Below are positions 35,521 through 44,788 of a DNA stretch of 64,000 nucleotides, in pieces. The stretch is taken from the NCBI GenBank assembly GCA_002840895.1, contig PHCZ01000001.1, forward strand, positions 535,810 to 599,809. Direction: 5' to 3'. The notes beneath the pieces are model-generated. The model did not search any database and had not been told where the DNA came from. It worked only from the letters and a program-made list of their open reading frames with translations. Both the position numbers and the translations under genes were made by a program. This DNA comes from Bacteroidetes bacterium HGW-Bacteroidetes-8. Lineage in GTDB: Bacteria > Bacteroidota > Bacteroidia > Bacteroidales > UBA932. Positions within the stretch are counted from its first letter, which is position 1. The number at the start of each line of letters is the position of its first letter.

Positions 35521-37383
35521 ATGAACAAAAATTCGATACTTGGGTTTGTACTTATAGGAGCCATTTTAATTGGATTCAGCTGGTATAATTCAAAAATTTT
35601 CAAAGAGCAGGAGAGAGAGAGGGCCAAAACAGACTCAATAGCCAGAGTAGAGGCTTTGAGGGTTGCCAATGATCTTGCTAAAACCACCCCTGCGATAAAC
35701 CCGGATAGCGCTTCTATACCCGTTGCAGATGCAATAACTGCGGATAGAACCAACACAATGTATAAGGACACTCTCTTAAGCGCCGCAAGTATTGCAGCAG
35801 ATGAGAGAAAAGTTCTTGAGAACAGGTTCATTAAGATTGAGTTCTCAAATATTGGTGCCCAGCCAAAGAGTGTTCAGGTTAAGGAGTTTAAGACATATGA
35901 CAGTCTTGAACTTATGCTTTTTAAGGAGAAGGGGAGCAATCTCTCCCTTAACTTCTTTACTAATCAGCAAATATCCACATCAAATTTTGGATTTAATCTC
36001 TACTCATCTGACGATACATCACTCGTTTACCGACTATACATAGACCAAGAATCATTTGTTGAATATAGGTACACTCTTCCTGCAGAGAGTTATATGATGG
36101 ATTTCAATATCAGATTGGTTGGTATGAATAGACATATACCAAGAAATATCTCATTTTTGGATATTGAATGGGGTATTGATATGCCAAGGCAGGAGAAGGG
36201 TTATGACAATGAAAAGAACTATTCGACAATAGTATATAAATTCCCTAATTCCAAATCGGTAGAAGATCTTGGACTGAGAAAGGATAACGCTACAGAAGAG
36301 GTCAGAACCAAAGTAAACTGGTTTGCTTTCCAGCAGCAGTTCTTCTCTGCAATTATGGTTGCAAAAGAGAACTTCAACAGCGGTATTCTCTCATATGTGG
36401 TATATCCGGAGGGTGACCCGGACAATAACCTTATGCGTTGTAATGCTATAGTTCAGGTTCCTTACATAGACTCACCCGAGATTAATATTCCCCTTGAGTT
36501 TTACTACGGGCCAAACCATTTCAAGACACTTAAATCTTACGACAACGGATTTGAGAAGATAGTTCCTCTTGGAGGATGGATTATAGGATGGATAAACAGA
36601 TATATTGTAATTCTTGTCTTCGATTTTCTTAGCAGGTTTATCACAAATTATGGTTTAATAATATTTTTACTGACCATACTCATTAAAATTGTTATATCTC
36701 CTTTAACTCTTAAGTCCTATATGTCATCTGCCAAGATGAAGGTTCTTAAGCCGGAGATAGATAAGATTAACGCTAAATATCCGAAGAGTGAAGACTCTAT
36801 GAAGAAACAGCAGGAGGTAATGGCACTCTACAGCAAAACAGGCGTAAGTATGTTTGGAGGATGCCTCCCAATGCTTTTGCAGTTCCCTATACTTTTTGCT
36901 ATGTTCCGTTTTTTTCCGGCATCTTTTGAATTAAGACAGGAGAGCTTTCTTTGGGCAGAAGACTTAAGCGCATATGATTCGGTATTGTCGCTACCCTTTA
37001 CAATACCTCTTTACGGAGATCACGTCTCCCTGTTTGCAATTCTGATGGCCGTCTCAATGTATTTCTACTCCAGAATGAATATAGATCAGATGAGCGCAGG
37101 GCCTCAGATGGCTGGGATGAAATATATGTCACTCTACTTTATGCCTCTATTCCTTCTGGTGTTATGTAATAATTTCTCAAGCGGTTTGAGCTACTACTAT
37201 ATGTTGTCAAATGTGATAACAATAGGTCAAACCTGGCTTATTCGAAAATATTTTGTTGACGAAGAGAAGATCTACGCAAAATTACAAGAGAAGGCAGCAA
37301 CTCCTAAGAAGAAATCTAAATTCCAGGAGAGGCTTGATAATGCATATAGAGCTCAACAACAACAAGCAAAAAATAAAAGATAG
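35521..37383 (+). CDS. yidC: Membrane protein insertase YidC
   Basis: This 620-residue insertase helps nascent membrane proteins enter the bilayer, with or without SecYEG. An N-terminal anchor (about 6-22), a large periplasmic beta domain (about 60-345), then the conserved five-helix core with LTILIKIVISPLTLKSYMSS, MLLQFPILFAMFRFFP and a basic C-terminal tail (PKKKSKFQERL). The size fits Gram-negative YidC with its periplasmic domain. The gene lies between DUF349 and yggS on the same strand, not in the rnpA-yidC context of many bacteria. Confidence 0.95.
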   Translation: MNKNSILGFVLIGAILIGFSWYNSKIFKEQERERAKTDSIARVEALRVANDLAKTTPAINPDSASIPVADAITADRTNTMYKDTLLSAASIAADERKVLENRFIKIEFSNIGAQPKSVQVKEFKTYDSLELMLFKEKGSNLSLNFFTNQQISTSNFGFNLYSSDDTSLVYRLYIDQESFVEYRYTLPAESYMMDFNIRLVGMNRHIPRNISFLDIEWGIDMPRQEKGYDNEKNYSTIVYKFPNSKSVEDLGLRKDNATEEVRTKVNWFAFQQQFFSAIMVAKENFNSGILSYVVYPEGDPDNNLMRCNAIVQVPYIDSPEINIPLEFYYGPNHFKTLKSYDNGFEKIVPLGGWIIGWINRYIVILVFDFLSRFITNYGLIIFLLTILIKIVISPLTLKSYMSSAKMKVLKPEIDKINAKYPKSEDSMKKQQEVMALYSKTGVSMFGGCLPMLLQFPILFAMFRFFPASFELRQESFLWAEDLSAYDSVLSLPFTIPLYGDHVSLFAILMAVSMYFYSRMNIDQMSAGPQMAGMKYMSLYFMPLFLLVLCNNFSSGLSYYYMLSNVITIGQTWLIRKYFVDEEKIYAKLQEKAATPKKKSKFQERLDNAYRAQQQQAKNKR

Positions 37384-37401
37384 TAGGATTGAATCCATAA
37401 G

Positions 37402-38058
37402 ATGATATTTAAAGAATCCCTTATAAGATTACAACAGGATCTGCCGCCAAATGTGAAGTTGGTGGCAGTTTCTAAATTTAAGCCTATCGAAGATATTTTC
37501 CAGGCATACAACCTGGGTGTGAGAGATTTTGCCGAAAACAGGCCGCAAGAGTTAAGCCTAAAGATGGGGGTGTTGCCGAATGATATTAGATGGCACTTCA
37601 TTGGACACCTTCAAACCAATAAGATTAAATACATTATTGAAAGGGTTACTCTTATTCATTCGGTAGATTCACTGAACCTTTTAAAAGAGATTGATAAGGA
37701 GGCAGGTAAAAAAGGTGTCGTTGTAAATATTCTTTTACAAGTTTATATCTCAAGCGAGTTGACAAAACAGGGTCTTTCCAGGAAAGAGCTATATGATACT
37801 GTAGCTTTAAGGGGGCAGTTTAATAATATAATAATTTGTGGGCTTATGGGAATGGCCTCTTTTACAGATGATTCTAATCTTATAAAGGAGGAGTTTTCAT
37901 ATCTTAACACACTTTTTAATGATTTAAAAATAAACTATTTTAGTGAGAGCACCCAGTTTTGCGAATTATCTATGGGGATGTCATCGGACTATAAAATAGC
38001 TCTTCAGTACGGAAGTACAATTGTAAGAGTTGGCTCACTTATATTTGGAGATAGGTAA
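37402..38058 (+). CDS. yggS: YggS-family PLP homeostasis protein
   Basis: This 218-residue single-domain fold-III PLP protein (PLPBP/YggS) buffers pyridoxal phosphate and affects amino acid pools. The PLP lysine lies in LVAVSKFKPIEDI near residue 25; FAENRPQEL, WHFIGHLQTNKI and LSMGMSSDYKIAL are all family motifs. It starts 18 bases after yidC and ends convergent with ung. Confidence 0.93.
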   Translation: MIFKESLIRLQQDLPPNVKLVAVSKFKPIEDIFQAYNLGVRDFAENRPQELSLKMGVLPNDIRWHFIGHLQTNKIKYIIERVTLIHSVDSLNLLKEIDKEAGKKGVVVNILLQVYISSELTKQGLSRKELYDTVALRGQFNNIIICGLMGMASFTDDSNLIKEEFSYLNTLFNDLKINYFSESTQFCELSMGMSSDYKIALQYGSTIVRVGSLIFGDR

Positions 38059-38074
38059 TAAAACTCCTGTATTA

Positions 38075-38737
38075 TTACCAATTAATCGGCTCTCTCCCTT
38101 GCGAGATTAGAATATTATTGGTTGCAGAGAAGTGGCGGCATCCGAAAAAAGCGCCCCGCGCTAATGGAGATGGGTGTGCTGCCTCAAGAATAAAATGTTT
38201 GCCTGAGTCAATCAGATCTTTTTTTGATTTTGCAAAATTTCCCCAAAGCATAAATACAATTCCGCTTCTCTCATTTGAGAGGTGCCGGATAACAGCATCC
38301 GTAAATTCTATCCACCCGATTTTGCTATGAGATGCGGCCTCACCTGCTCTTACTGTCAATACAGCATTTAGTAGAAAAACACCTTGATTTGCCCATCTCT
38401 GCAGATTTCCGGATTTTGGAGGAGTTACTCCCAAGTCAGACTCGATCTCTTTGAAAATATTTTGTAAAGAGGGTGGGAGCGGAGTACCATCAGTGACCGA
38501 GAAAGATAGCCCGTGAGCTTGTCCGCTTCCGTGATATGGATCCTGTCCAAGAATTACTGCCTTTACTTTTTCAAAGGGAGTAGAGTTGAATGCATTGAAG
38601 ATATTAGATCCTTTTGGATATATGGTAACTCCGGAATTTTTCTCATCTCTTATACTTTGAGTAAGTCGTATAAAATACTCCTTCTCAAACTCATCTTTGA
38701 GTATACTCTTCCAAGAGCTCTCAATTGCTATATCCAT
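38075..38737 (-). CDS. ung: Uracil-DNA glycosylase
   Basis: This 220-residue enzyme excises uracil from DNA. The catalytic Asp is in ILGQDPYHGSGQAHGLSFSV, and HPSPLARGAFFGCRHF is the DNA-intercalating loop with the catalytic His. I chose the ATG at 38737, which follows the lon stop codon by one base; a TTG six codons upstream would overlap lon. It is co-directional with lon and probably on the same transcript. Confidence 0.95.
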   Translation of the reverse strand: MDIAIESSWKSILKDEFEKEYFIRLTQSIRDEKNSGVTIYPKGSNIFNAFNSTPFEKVKAVILGQDPYHGSGQAHGLSFSVTDGTPLPPSLQNIFKEIESDLGVTPPKSGNLQRWANQGVFLLNAVLTVRAGEAASHSKIGWIEFTDAVIRHLSNERSGIVFMLWGNFAKSKKDLIDSGKHFILEAAHPSPLARGAFFGCRHFSATNNILISQGREPINW

Positions 38738-38738
38738 A

Positions 38739-41141
38739 TCAGAAGATAAATTCAATTACATCGGAAATAGAACTCATATATTTAAATGTAAGACCTTTGA
38801 GATAGATCTCTTTAATCTCCTTTACATCCTTTTCATTATCTGCAGGTAAAATAACACTCTTTATGCCTGCCCTTTTGGCAGCAAGGATCTTCTCTTTTAT
38901 TCCTCCCACAGGGAGTAATTTGCCTCTAAGAGTAATCTCACCGGTCATAGCAATCCCGCTTTTCACCTTACTCTTCATAAAAGCAGATGCCATTGCGCTA
39001 ACCATTGTGATGCCGGCAGAGGGGCCATCTTTTGGAATTGCCCCTTCGGGAACGTGAATGTGAATATCCTTTTCAGAAAACTCCTTATTTGTCATATTCA
39101 TTAAATGAGGGTTTGCTTTAAGATACTGATAGGCAATTGTTGCAGACTCTTTCATTACATCTCCAAGGTTGCCCGTAGTGGTTAGAATCCCCTTACCTTT
39201 ACTCAGACTGCATTCAATAAAAAGAATTTCACCTCCATTTTGAGTCCAGGCCAACCCTGTTACAACCCCGGAAGCTTCATTGCCCTTTTGTATATCAGGT
39301 TGATATACCGGAAGCCCAAGTATCTCCTTAACCTCTTTACCGCCTATTACTGCCGGACGATTCTCTCCAAGGGCAACTCTCTTTGCGGTCACACGTGCAA
39401 TTTTTGCAATTTGTCTGTCAAGCCCTCTCACTCCGGACTCTCTTGTATATTCGTTGATTATTGTATCTATCCCCTGCTTGTTGATTTTGAGCTGACTGCG
39501 AACCAATCCGTGAGCCTCAATTTGCTTTGGAATAAGATGGTCTTTGGCAATGTAGCGCTTCTCTTCTGCCAGATATCCACTAACGTTTATAAGTTCCATT
39601 CTGTCTTTAAGCGCCGGATGTATGGAACTTATATTATTTGCTGTTGTGATGAAAAGGACATTAGAGAGATTGTAATCTATATCCAGATAGTTATCGTGAA
39701 AAGCGGTGTTTTGTTCGGGGTCCAAAACCTCAAGAAGAGCAGATGCCGGATCTCCGCGAAAATCGCTGCTAACTTTATCTATCTCATCAAGTACTATAAG
39801 AGGGTTTGAGGTTCCGGATTTCTTAAGCGTACTGATAATTCTTCCCGGCATTGCACCTATATATGTTCTTCTATGCCCTCTAATTTCGGACTCATCGTGA
39901 AGCCCTCCTAAAGATATTCTTCCGTATTTTCTGCCAAGTGCCTTAGCTATAGATTTTCCCAAGGATGTTTTGCCTACACCCGGAGGTCCAAATAGACAGA
40001 GTATAGGAGATTTCATATCTCCTTTGAGTTTTAGAACAGCAAGGTGCTCAATAATACGATCTTTAACACTTTCAAGACCAAAGTGGTCTTCATCAAGTAC
40101 CTTTTGGGCGTGTTTTAGATCCAGATTATCTTTACTGCACTCACTCCAGGGCAATTCAACCAAAAATCTAACATATGACAACTGAACATTGAAGTCAGGA
40201 GAGTTTGGGTTTGATCTCTCAAGACGCTGAATCTCCTTTTCGAAAATATCAGATACATTTTGAGGCCAACTCTTATCTAAAGCCTGTTGCCTGAGTTCTG
40301 TAAATTCCTGGGTATTACTATTAATACCCAACTCTTCCTGAATCGTTTTAAGCTGACTATTAAGGTAGTACTCTTTTTGTTGCTGATCTATCTCGCTTCT
40401 TACTTTTTGTTGAATATCATCCTTTATTTTGAGAAGATCTATCTGTCTATTTAGAATCTCAAGTAGCTTTAATGCCCTCTGTTTAACTTTATTCTCCCTT
40501 AAAAGTGCAATTTTATCTGAGATACTATCCAGCTCCATACTGGATGATATAAAGTTGACCAGGAAACTGTATCCCTCGATATTCTTTATTGCAAAAGCAG
40601 CCTCTTGGGGCAAATGTGGAGAGAGCTTGATTATATGTAGAGCAAGATCTTTAATCGAACTAGCAATAGCTTCAAGCTCCTTGGTGCTTTTACTGCTCTC
40701 TTCGTCCAGGTATTTTACTTTTGCCGTAATATATGGATTGACTCCAATAATATCCAGAACACGAAATCTTTTCATTCCCTGAAGTATTATAGTAATTCCT
40801 CCATCCGGCATCTCAATGATCTTTATGATTTTTGCCAGAGTGCCAATATCAAAAAGATCTCCGGGTTTAGGGTCCTCCATTTTTGCATCTTTTTGAGAAA
40901 CAGCCCCCAAGATCTTATTTCCACTATAAACCTCTCTTACCAATTTTATAGATTTCTCTCTACCGACTGTAATAGGAATAATTGTCTCCGGAAAGAGAAC
41001 TGCATTCCTCAAAGCTATTATTGGAAGTGTATCCGGAAGTTCAGACTCTTTCAACTCGTTCTCTCCCTCTAAACTCATCATCGGTATGATATTCACCTCA
41101 TCAGAAACCGTGTGCTGCACAAATATATCTGAAAACTTCAT
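38739..41141 (-). CDS. lon: ATP-dependent protease Lon
   Basis: This 800-residue AAA+ serine protease degrades damaged and regulatory proteins. In order: the N-terminal substrate domain (PIIALRNAVLFPETIIPI near residue 42), a coiled-coil region, the AAA+ module with GPPGVGKTSLGKSIA near 385, and the protease domain with the catalytic Ser in DGPSAGITM (about 706) and Lys in PVGGIKEKILAAKRAG (about 749). The length is normal. I see no CIRCE or other heat-shock operator upstream, and no good TAnnTTTG box within 90 bases. Confidence 0.95.
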   Translation of the reverse strand: MKFSDIFVQHTVSDEVNIIPMMSLEGENELKESELPDTLPIIALRNAVLFPETIIPITVGREKSIKLVREVYSGNKILGAVSQKDAKMEDPKPGDLFDIGTLAKIIKIIEMPDGGITIILQGMKRFRVLDIIGVNPYITAKVKYLDEESSKSTKELEAIASSIKDLALHIIKLSPHLPQEAAFAIKNIEGYSFLVNFISSSMELDSISDKIALLRENKVKQRALKLLEILNRQIDLLKIKDDIQQKVRSEIDQQQKEYYLNSQLKTIQEELGINSNTQEFTELRQQALDKSWPQNVSDIFEKEIQRLERSNPNSPDFNVQLSYVRFLVELPWSECSKDNLDLKHAQKVLDEDHFGLESVKDRIIEHLAVLKLKGDMKSPILCLFGPPGVGKTSLGKSIAKALGRKYGRISLGGLHDESEIRGHRRTYIGAMPGRIISTLKKSGTSNPLIVLDEIDKVSSDFRGDPASALLEVLDPEQNTAFHDNYLDIDYNLSNVLFITTANNISSIHPALKDRMELINVSGYLAEEKRYIAKDHLIPKQIEAHGLVRSQLKINKQGIDTIINEYTRESGVRGLDRQIAKIARVTAKRVALGENRPAVIGGKEVKEILGLPVYQPDIQKGNEASGVVTGLAWTQNGGEILFIECSLSKGKGILTTTGNLGDVMKESATIAYQYLKANPHLMNMTNKEFSEKDIHIHVPEGAIPKDGPSAGITMVSAMASAFMKSKVKSGIAMTGEITLRGKLLPVGGIKEKILAAKRAGIKSVILPADNEKDVKEIKEIYLKGLTFKYMSSISDVIEFIF

Positions 41142-41234
41142 AAGTAATCTTTCTTTAATGTCAAATTGTCATATAAGCGGGAGCCAAAAATGAAACCCAT
41201 CTTTATATATCATAGCGTCAATCTTTATGCCAAA

Positions 41235-42647
41235 CTAATGAAGAGGTTTCTTAACAGAGATAAATAGTCCTCCCTCTTTTAACTGGTTAAATGAGTAATC
41301 AAATGAAAAGGTAAGATCGTAATAAGTAACAATGTCAACCCCAAACCCCCAACTTAAGAGTAATTTATTGGACAGAGTATTTAGACTACTCCGATACTTG
41401 TGATATGAATAGCCTGCGTCAAAATAGCTCTTGCCATATATTGTTAGGTGCAATCTGTTGAACTTAGGAAGAAAAGAGAGAAATTTGAGAAGATATATTG
41501 TTGTTGGCATTATTCTATACCTTACAGTTGGTGATATTGTAGCATAATGCTGCCCATCTGCAACATAAAACTCATAACCTCTCAGAGAGACATCGTCATA
41601 TCCGATTGCCTTATCAAATATGTATCCATCAACGTTTTTTGCAGATAGACCCCATTGTAATCTTGCAGAGAGGCTCAATCTCTCAGATATCCTACCATAA
41701 TATTGAAAATCTCCTTTTATCTGACCATATTTTATTGACATATCGCTATTTGTATAGGCTTTTAATTGACAGTTTACAAAATAACCATAAATGGGATACT
41801 GAATATTATCTCTCTGATCATAAGTTATTCCATATATCAAGGTGACAGCCCTCCTGCTTAGTTCTGAATTTCCCCAGTATCTTATGTTGTTTACCAGAAC
41901 GATTGAATCGATATGTGATATGTCGTACTGAAGGGTTACTCTGTTTCTTAATCTTATCCCGGGTCTGTATGTATAAGTGAGAGCTCCCTGGTATGAGTTC
42001 TCAAGATGGACCGAGTCAGACTTGAGATAGTCTGGCTTATCCAGCATAGAGAGAGCATTAACTGTTCTGGAGTATTGACGGGATAGGGAGATGTCAAGAA
42101 GATGTCTGCCCTCTTTGTCAATATATATATTTGAATATTCAAAGCGGAATCCGTTATTGTAACCAAATATATATGCTGCTGTAAGAGTTTGATTTTTACC
42201 CCACAGATTATATATTTTAAAACCGACATCTGTAGTGACCTTATTCCAATTGGGTTCCTTAAGCCAACTGCTCAAATTGCGATCTTCCAGGGAGATTCCC
42301 ATTAGCGGAAAATGATACCACCTCTCATCTACACTTATTACAATTTCAATATTTGAATATTTCCCCGGTTCATTTTCAAGATCTGAGATATGAGAAACAT
42401 ATACAAAATTGAAGAGAGAGAGATTTCTAATATTATTACGCCCCTCCTCCATCAGAGACTCCAGACTCTCCATATCGATAACATCTCCTCTTTTAAATGG
42501 AAGCTCGCGAAGTATTATAACATCCTGAGTTTTGTTGTTCCCTATAATATGGATCTCTGTAATAAAGCCATAACTTTTTGACAGCAAACCGGAAGTAAAA
42601 CACTGAAAAAAAATTGTAAAAAAAAGAGGTAGCAGTGCTTTTTTCAT
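41235..42647 (-). CDS. Small Omp85-like outer membrane protein with one POTRA domain
   Basis: The 470-residue protein has a signal peptide (MKKALLPLFFTIFFQCF), one POTRA-like domain at about residues 25-110 (ITEIHIIGNNKTQDVIILREL, RRNNIRNLSLFNFVYV-like pattern), and a 16-strand-type beta barrel over the rest, with SLRGYEF around residue 355 resembling the loop-6 RGF/RGY motif of Omp85 proteins. It is shorter than BamA (five POTRAs). It may insert or secrete outer-membrane proteins, or handle lipids; the substrate is unknown. I chose ATG 42647 over TTG 42653. The -7 box lies only three bases upstream. Confidence 0.75.
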   Translation of the reverse strand: MKKALLPLFFTIFFQCFTSGLLSKSYGFITEIHIIGNNKTQDVIILRELPFKRGDVIDMESLESLMEEGRNNIRNLSLFNFVYVSHISDLENEPGKYSNIEIVISVDERWYHFPLMGISLEDRNLSSWLKEPNWNKVTTDVGFKIYNLWGKNQTLTAAYIFGYNNGFRFEYSNIYIDKEGRHLLDISLSRQYSRTVNALSMLDKPDYLKSDSVHLENSYQGALTYTYRPGIRLRNRVTLQYDISHIDSIVLVNNIRYWGNSELSRRAVTLIYGITYDQRDNIQYPIYGYFVNCQLKAYTNSDMSIKYGQIKGDFQYYGRISERLSLSARLQWGLSAKNVDGYIFDKAIGYDDVSLRGYEFYVADGQHYATISPTVRYRIMPTTIYLLKFLSFLPKFNRLHLTIYGKSYFDAGYSYHKYRSSLNTLSNKLLLSWGFGVDIVTYYDLTFSFDYSFNQLKEGGLFISVKKPLH

Positions 42648-42650
42648 AGT

Positions 42651-42658
42651 CAAATATA
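42651..42658 (-). promoter_or_regulatory. -7 box of the Omp85-like gene, near-leaderless
   Basis: The minus strand reads TATATTTG, three bases before the ATG. No clear -33 TTTG. If real, the transcript begins at or one base inside the start codon. Confidence 0.45.
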
Positions 42659-42717
42659 GCCATAATCTCTATTTTCCTGACTGATATTTGAATAAAATAA
42701 AAAAAAAGTGTATAATG

Positions 42718-42750
42718 TTTGCGTAAATCAATAAAATAGTAGTATTTTTG
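42718..42750 (+). promoter_or_regulatory. Promoter of the HU gene
   Basis: TTTG (42718-42721), 21 bases, TATTTTTG (42743-42750). Both Bacteroidetes elements are present. The start is about 33 bases before the HU ATG. Confidence 0.7.
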
Positions 42751-42788
42751 TTCGTCAAAAAAAGACTAACCCTTTAATTTTTATTATC

Positions 42789-43076
42789 ATGACAAAAGCG
42801 GATATCGTAAACGAGGTTGCAAAAGCAACAGGAATGGAAAAAATTGCTGTTCAGAATGTAGTTGAAAGCTTCATGGATAGCGTGAAAGATTCACTTTCAA
42901 AAGACAAAAACGTTTATCTACGTGGTTTCGGTAGCTTTATCGTTAAGAAACGTGCAAAGAAAACTGCCAGAAACATCTCTAAGAACACTACACTGGTTAT
43001 TCCGGAACATTTTATTCCAGCATTTAAACCTGCTAAGGTGTTTATGACTAAAGTAAAAAACAACGTAAAAAAATAA
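42789..43076 (+). CDS. hup: HU family DNA-binding protein
   Basis: This 95-residue nucleoid protein bends and compacts DNA. It has the helical dimer part (TKADIVNEVAKATGM), the strand-turn RGFGSFIVKKRAKKTARN and the flexible arm with the DNA-intercalating proline (ISKNTTLVIPEHFIPAF). The length is normal for a Bacteroidetes HU. It is followed 35 bases later by a tiny basic gene and then RNase G. Confidence 0.94.
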   Translation: MTKADIVNEVAKATGMEKIAVQNVVESFMDSVKDSLSKDKNVYLRGFGSFIVKKRAKKTARNISKNTTLVIPEHFIPAFKPAKVFMTKVKNNVKK

Positions 43077-43111
43077 TTTTATTTAATTTAATTTAACTGT
43101 AATTTTCAATT

Positions 43112-43204
43112 ATGCCTTGCGGAAAGAAAAGGAAAAGACACAAAATGGCAACACATAAGCGTAAAAAACGTTTACGCAAAAACAGACATAAAAAGAAAAA
43201 ATAG
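43112..43204 (+). CDS. 30-residue basic protein, AURKAIP1/COX24-like (probable ribosomal protein)
   Basis: A 30-codon gene starts ATG at 43112 and ends TAG at 43204. The product opens MPCGKKRKRHKMATHKRKKR, and two thirds of its residues are Lys, Arg or His. The pattern HKMATHKRKKRLRKNRHKKK fits the AURKAIP1/COX24 (DUF1713) motif, seen in mitochondrial small-subunit proteins and in the actinobacterial ribosomal protein bS22. Very similar tiny proteins are annotated in many Bacteroidetes. It lies between HU and RNase G on the same strand, 30 bases before the latter. Ribosome binding is inferred from family and composition. Confidence 0.75.
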   Translation: MPCGKKRKRHKMATHKRKKRLRKNRHKKKK

Positions 43205-43234
43205 TTGCTTTTTTCTTTTTATTTAAAAACGTAG

Positions 43235-44788
43235 ATGGATAAAGATCTGATTATTGATGTAAGTTCCACGGAGGTATCAATTGCTCTTCTAGAGAACCAC
43301 AGGCTCATTGAGCTTAACAAAGAGCAAAACAATGGTAGTTTTTCGGTAGGAGATGTATATCTCGGGAGGGTAAAGCGAATTATGCCTGCTCTTAATGCCG
43401 CATTTGTAGATATCGGCGACGAAAAGGATGCTTTTATTCACTATCTTGATCTTGGATTATCATTTAAAGCCCTTGATTATTTTATAAGACACATCGGGCA
43501 GAACAAAAAATCTTTTAAAGAACTCTTCTCGGGATTAAAACTTGGAGATATTCTTGAGAAAGAGGGAAAAATCGCCGATGTGCTAAAACCTGGTCAGCAT
43601 ATAGTTACCCAGATTGTAAAAGAACCTATCTCAACAAAAGGTTCGAGGCTGACTGCAGAGATATCTATTGCCGGAAGGAATATGGTGCTAATACCGTTTT
43701 CTGACAAGGTGAGTATTTCACAAAAAATAGTATCGAAAGAGGAGAAGAAGCGGCTGGAAAGACTTGTTTACAGTATTCTCCCTCCTAATTATGGAGTAAT
43801 AATTAGAACTGCAGCTGAGGGTAAAAGAGCAGCGGTTCTGGATGGAGAGCTAAAGTCGCTTATAAAAAAATGGGAGGACTCCTGGCAAAAAATTGCAAAA
43901 GCAAATCCGCCACAACTCCTTTTTACCGAAAACAGTAGAACAACTACAATTCTAAGAGATCTTTTGAATGACTCGTTTTCTAATATATATATAAATGACG
44001 AGAACATTTGCAATGAGGTAAGAGATTATATATCAGTTATCTCGCCAGGTCAGGAGAAGATTGTAAAGTTGTATAAAGGTAGTGAACCCATCTTTGATCA
44101 CTTTGAAGTTTTAAAACAGATCAGAGGAGCCTTTGGAAAGGTGGTTCCTATAAAACAAGGTGCCTATCTGGTAGTTGAGCATACAGAGGCGCTTCACGTT
44201 ATTGATGTAAATAGCGGAATCAGGGCAAAATCCGGGATTGATCAGGAGCAGAATGCTTTTGATGTGAATATGAGTGCAGCCGATGAAATTGCACGGCAGC
44301 TGCGTCTTAGGGATATGGGCGGTATTATCGTCGTTGACTTCATAGATATGGATAGCAACGACCATAGAATGAAGCTTTTTAAACATATGCAGAGCCTAAT
44401 GGAGAAAGATAGGGCAAAGCATAACATTCTTCCTATTACAAAGTTTGGTCTGCTCCAGATAACCCGTCAAAGGGTGAGACCTGCCACCGAAATTAATACC
44501 AGCGAAGTGTGTCCTTCGTGTAATGGAACAGGAAAGATTACATCAACAATAGTTGTTGATGAGATCATTGAAAGAGAGTTGGCATTTTATGTTAAAGAGA
44601 AAAGTTATAAGCATCTTGTACTTAAAGTTAATCCAATTATTGAGGCTTACCTAACAAAAGGAATTCTGAGCACCGCAGTAAAATGGTCATTTAAGTACAA
44701 ATGTAAGCTTAAGGTAGAGGCATCTTCAAATAACTCCCTACTGGAGGTAATCTGGTATGATAAAAGGGGAGAGAGGATAGATGGCTAA
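43235..44788 (+). CDS. rng: Ribonuclease G (RNase E/G family)
   Basis: This 517-residue endoribonuclease takes part in rRNA processing and mRNA turnover. The S1 domain is at about residues 38-120 (GDVYLGRVKRIMPALNAAFVDIG), the catalytic metal Asp residues are in HVIDVNSGIRAKSG and IIVVDFIDMDS, and the zinc-link is CPSCNGTGK near 425. There is no long C-terminal scaffold, so it is the RNase G form. Its stop overlaps the stop of the convergent methyltransferase in a shared CTAA. Confidence 0.94.
   Translation: MDKDLIIDVSSTEVSIALLENHRLIELNKEQNNGSFSVGDVYLGRVKRIMPALNAAFVDIGDEKDAFIHYLDLGLSFKALDYFIRHIGQNKKSFKELFSGLKLGDILEKEGKIADVLKPGQHIVTQIVKEPISTKGSRLTAEISIAGRNMVLIPFSDKVSISQKIVSKEEKKRLERLVYSILPPNYGVIIRTAAEGKRAAVLDGELKSLIKKWEDSWQKIAKANPPQLLFTENSRTTTILRDLLNDSFSNIYINDENICNEVRDYISVISPGQEKIVKLYKGSEPIFDHFEVLKQIRGAFGKVVPIKQGAYLVVEHTEALHVIDVNSGIRAKSGIDQEQNAFDVNMSAADEIARQLRLRDMGGIIVVDFIDMDSNDHRMKLFKHMQSLMEKDRAKHNILPITKFGLLQITRQRVRPATEINTSEVCPSCNGTGKITSTIVVDEIIERELAFYVKEKSYKHLVLKVNPIIEAYLTKGILSTAVKWSFKYKCKLKVEASSNNSLLEVIWYDKRGERIDG

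Noticed and set aside
39240..39809. Open frame of 189 codons on the plus strand
   Set aside because: Antisense to lon in its AAA+ and protease part; Cys/Tyr-rich translation without structure.
41142..41234. Heat-shock operator (CIRCE) upstream of lon
   Set aside because: No TTAGCACTC-N9-GAGTGCTAA palindrome is present; the same holds upstream of clpB.
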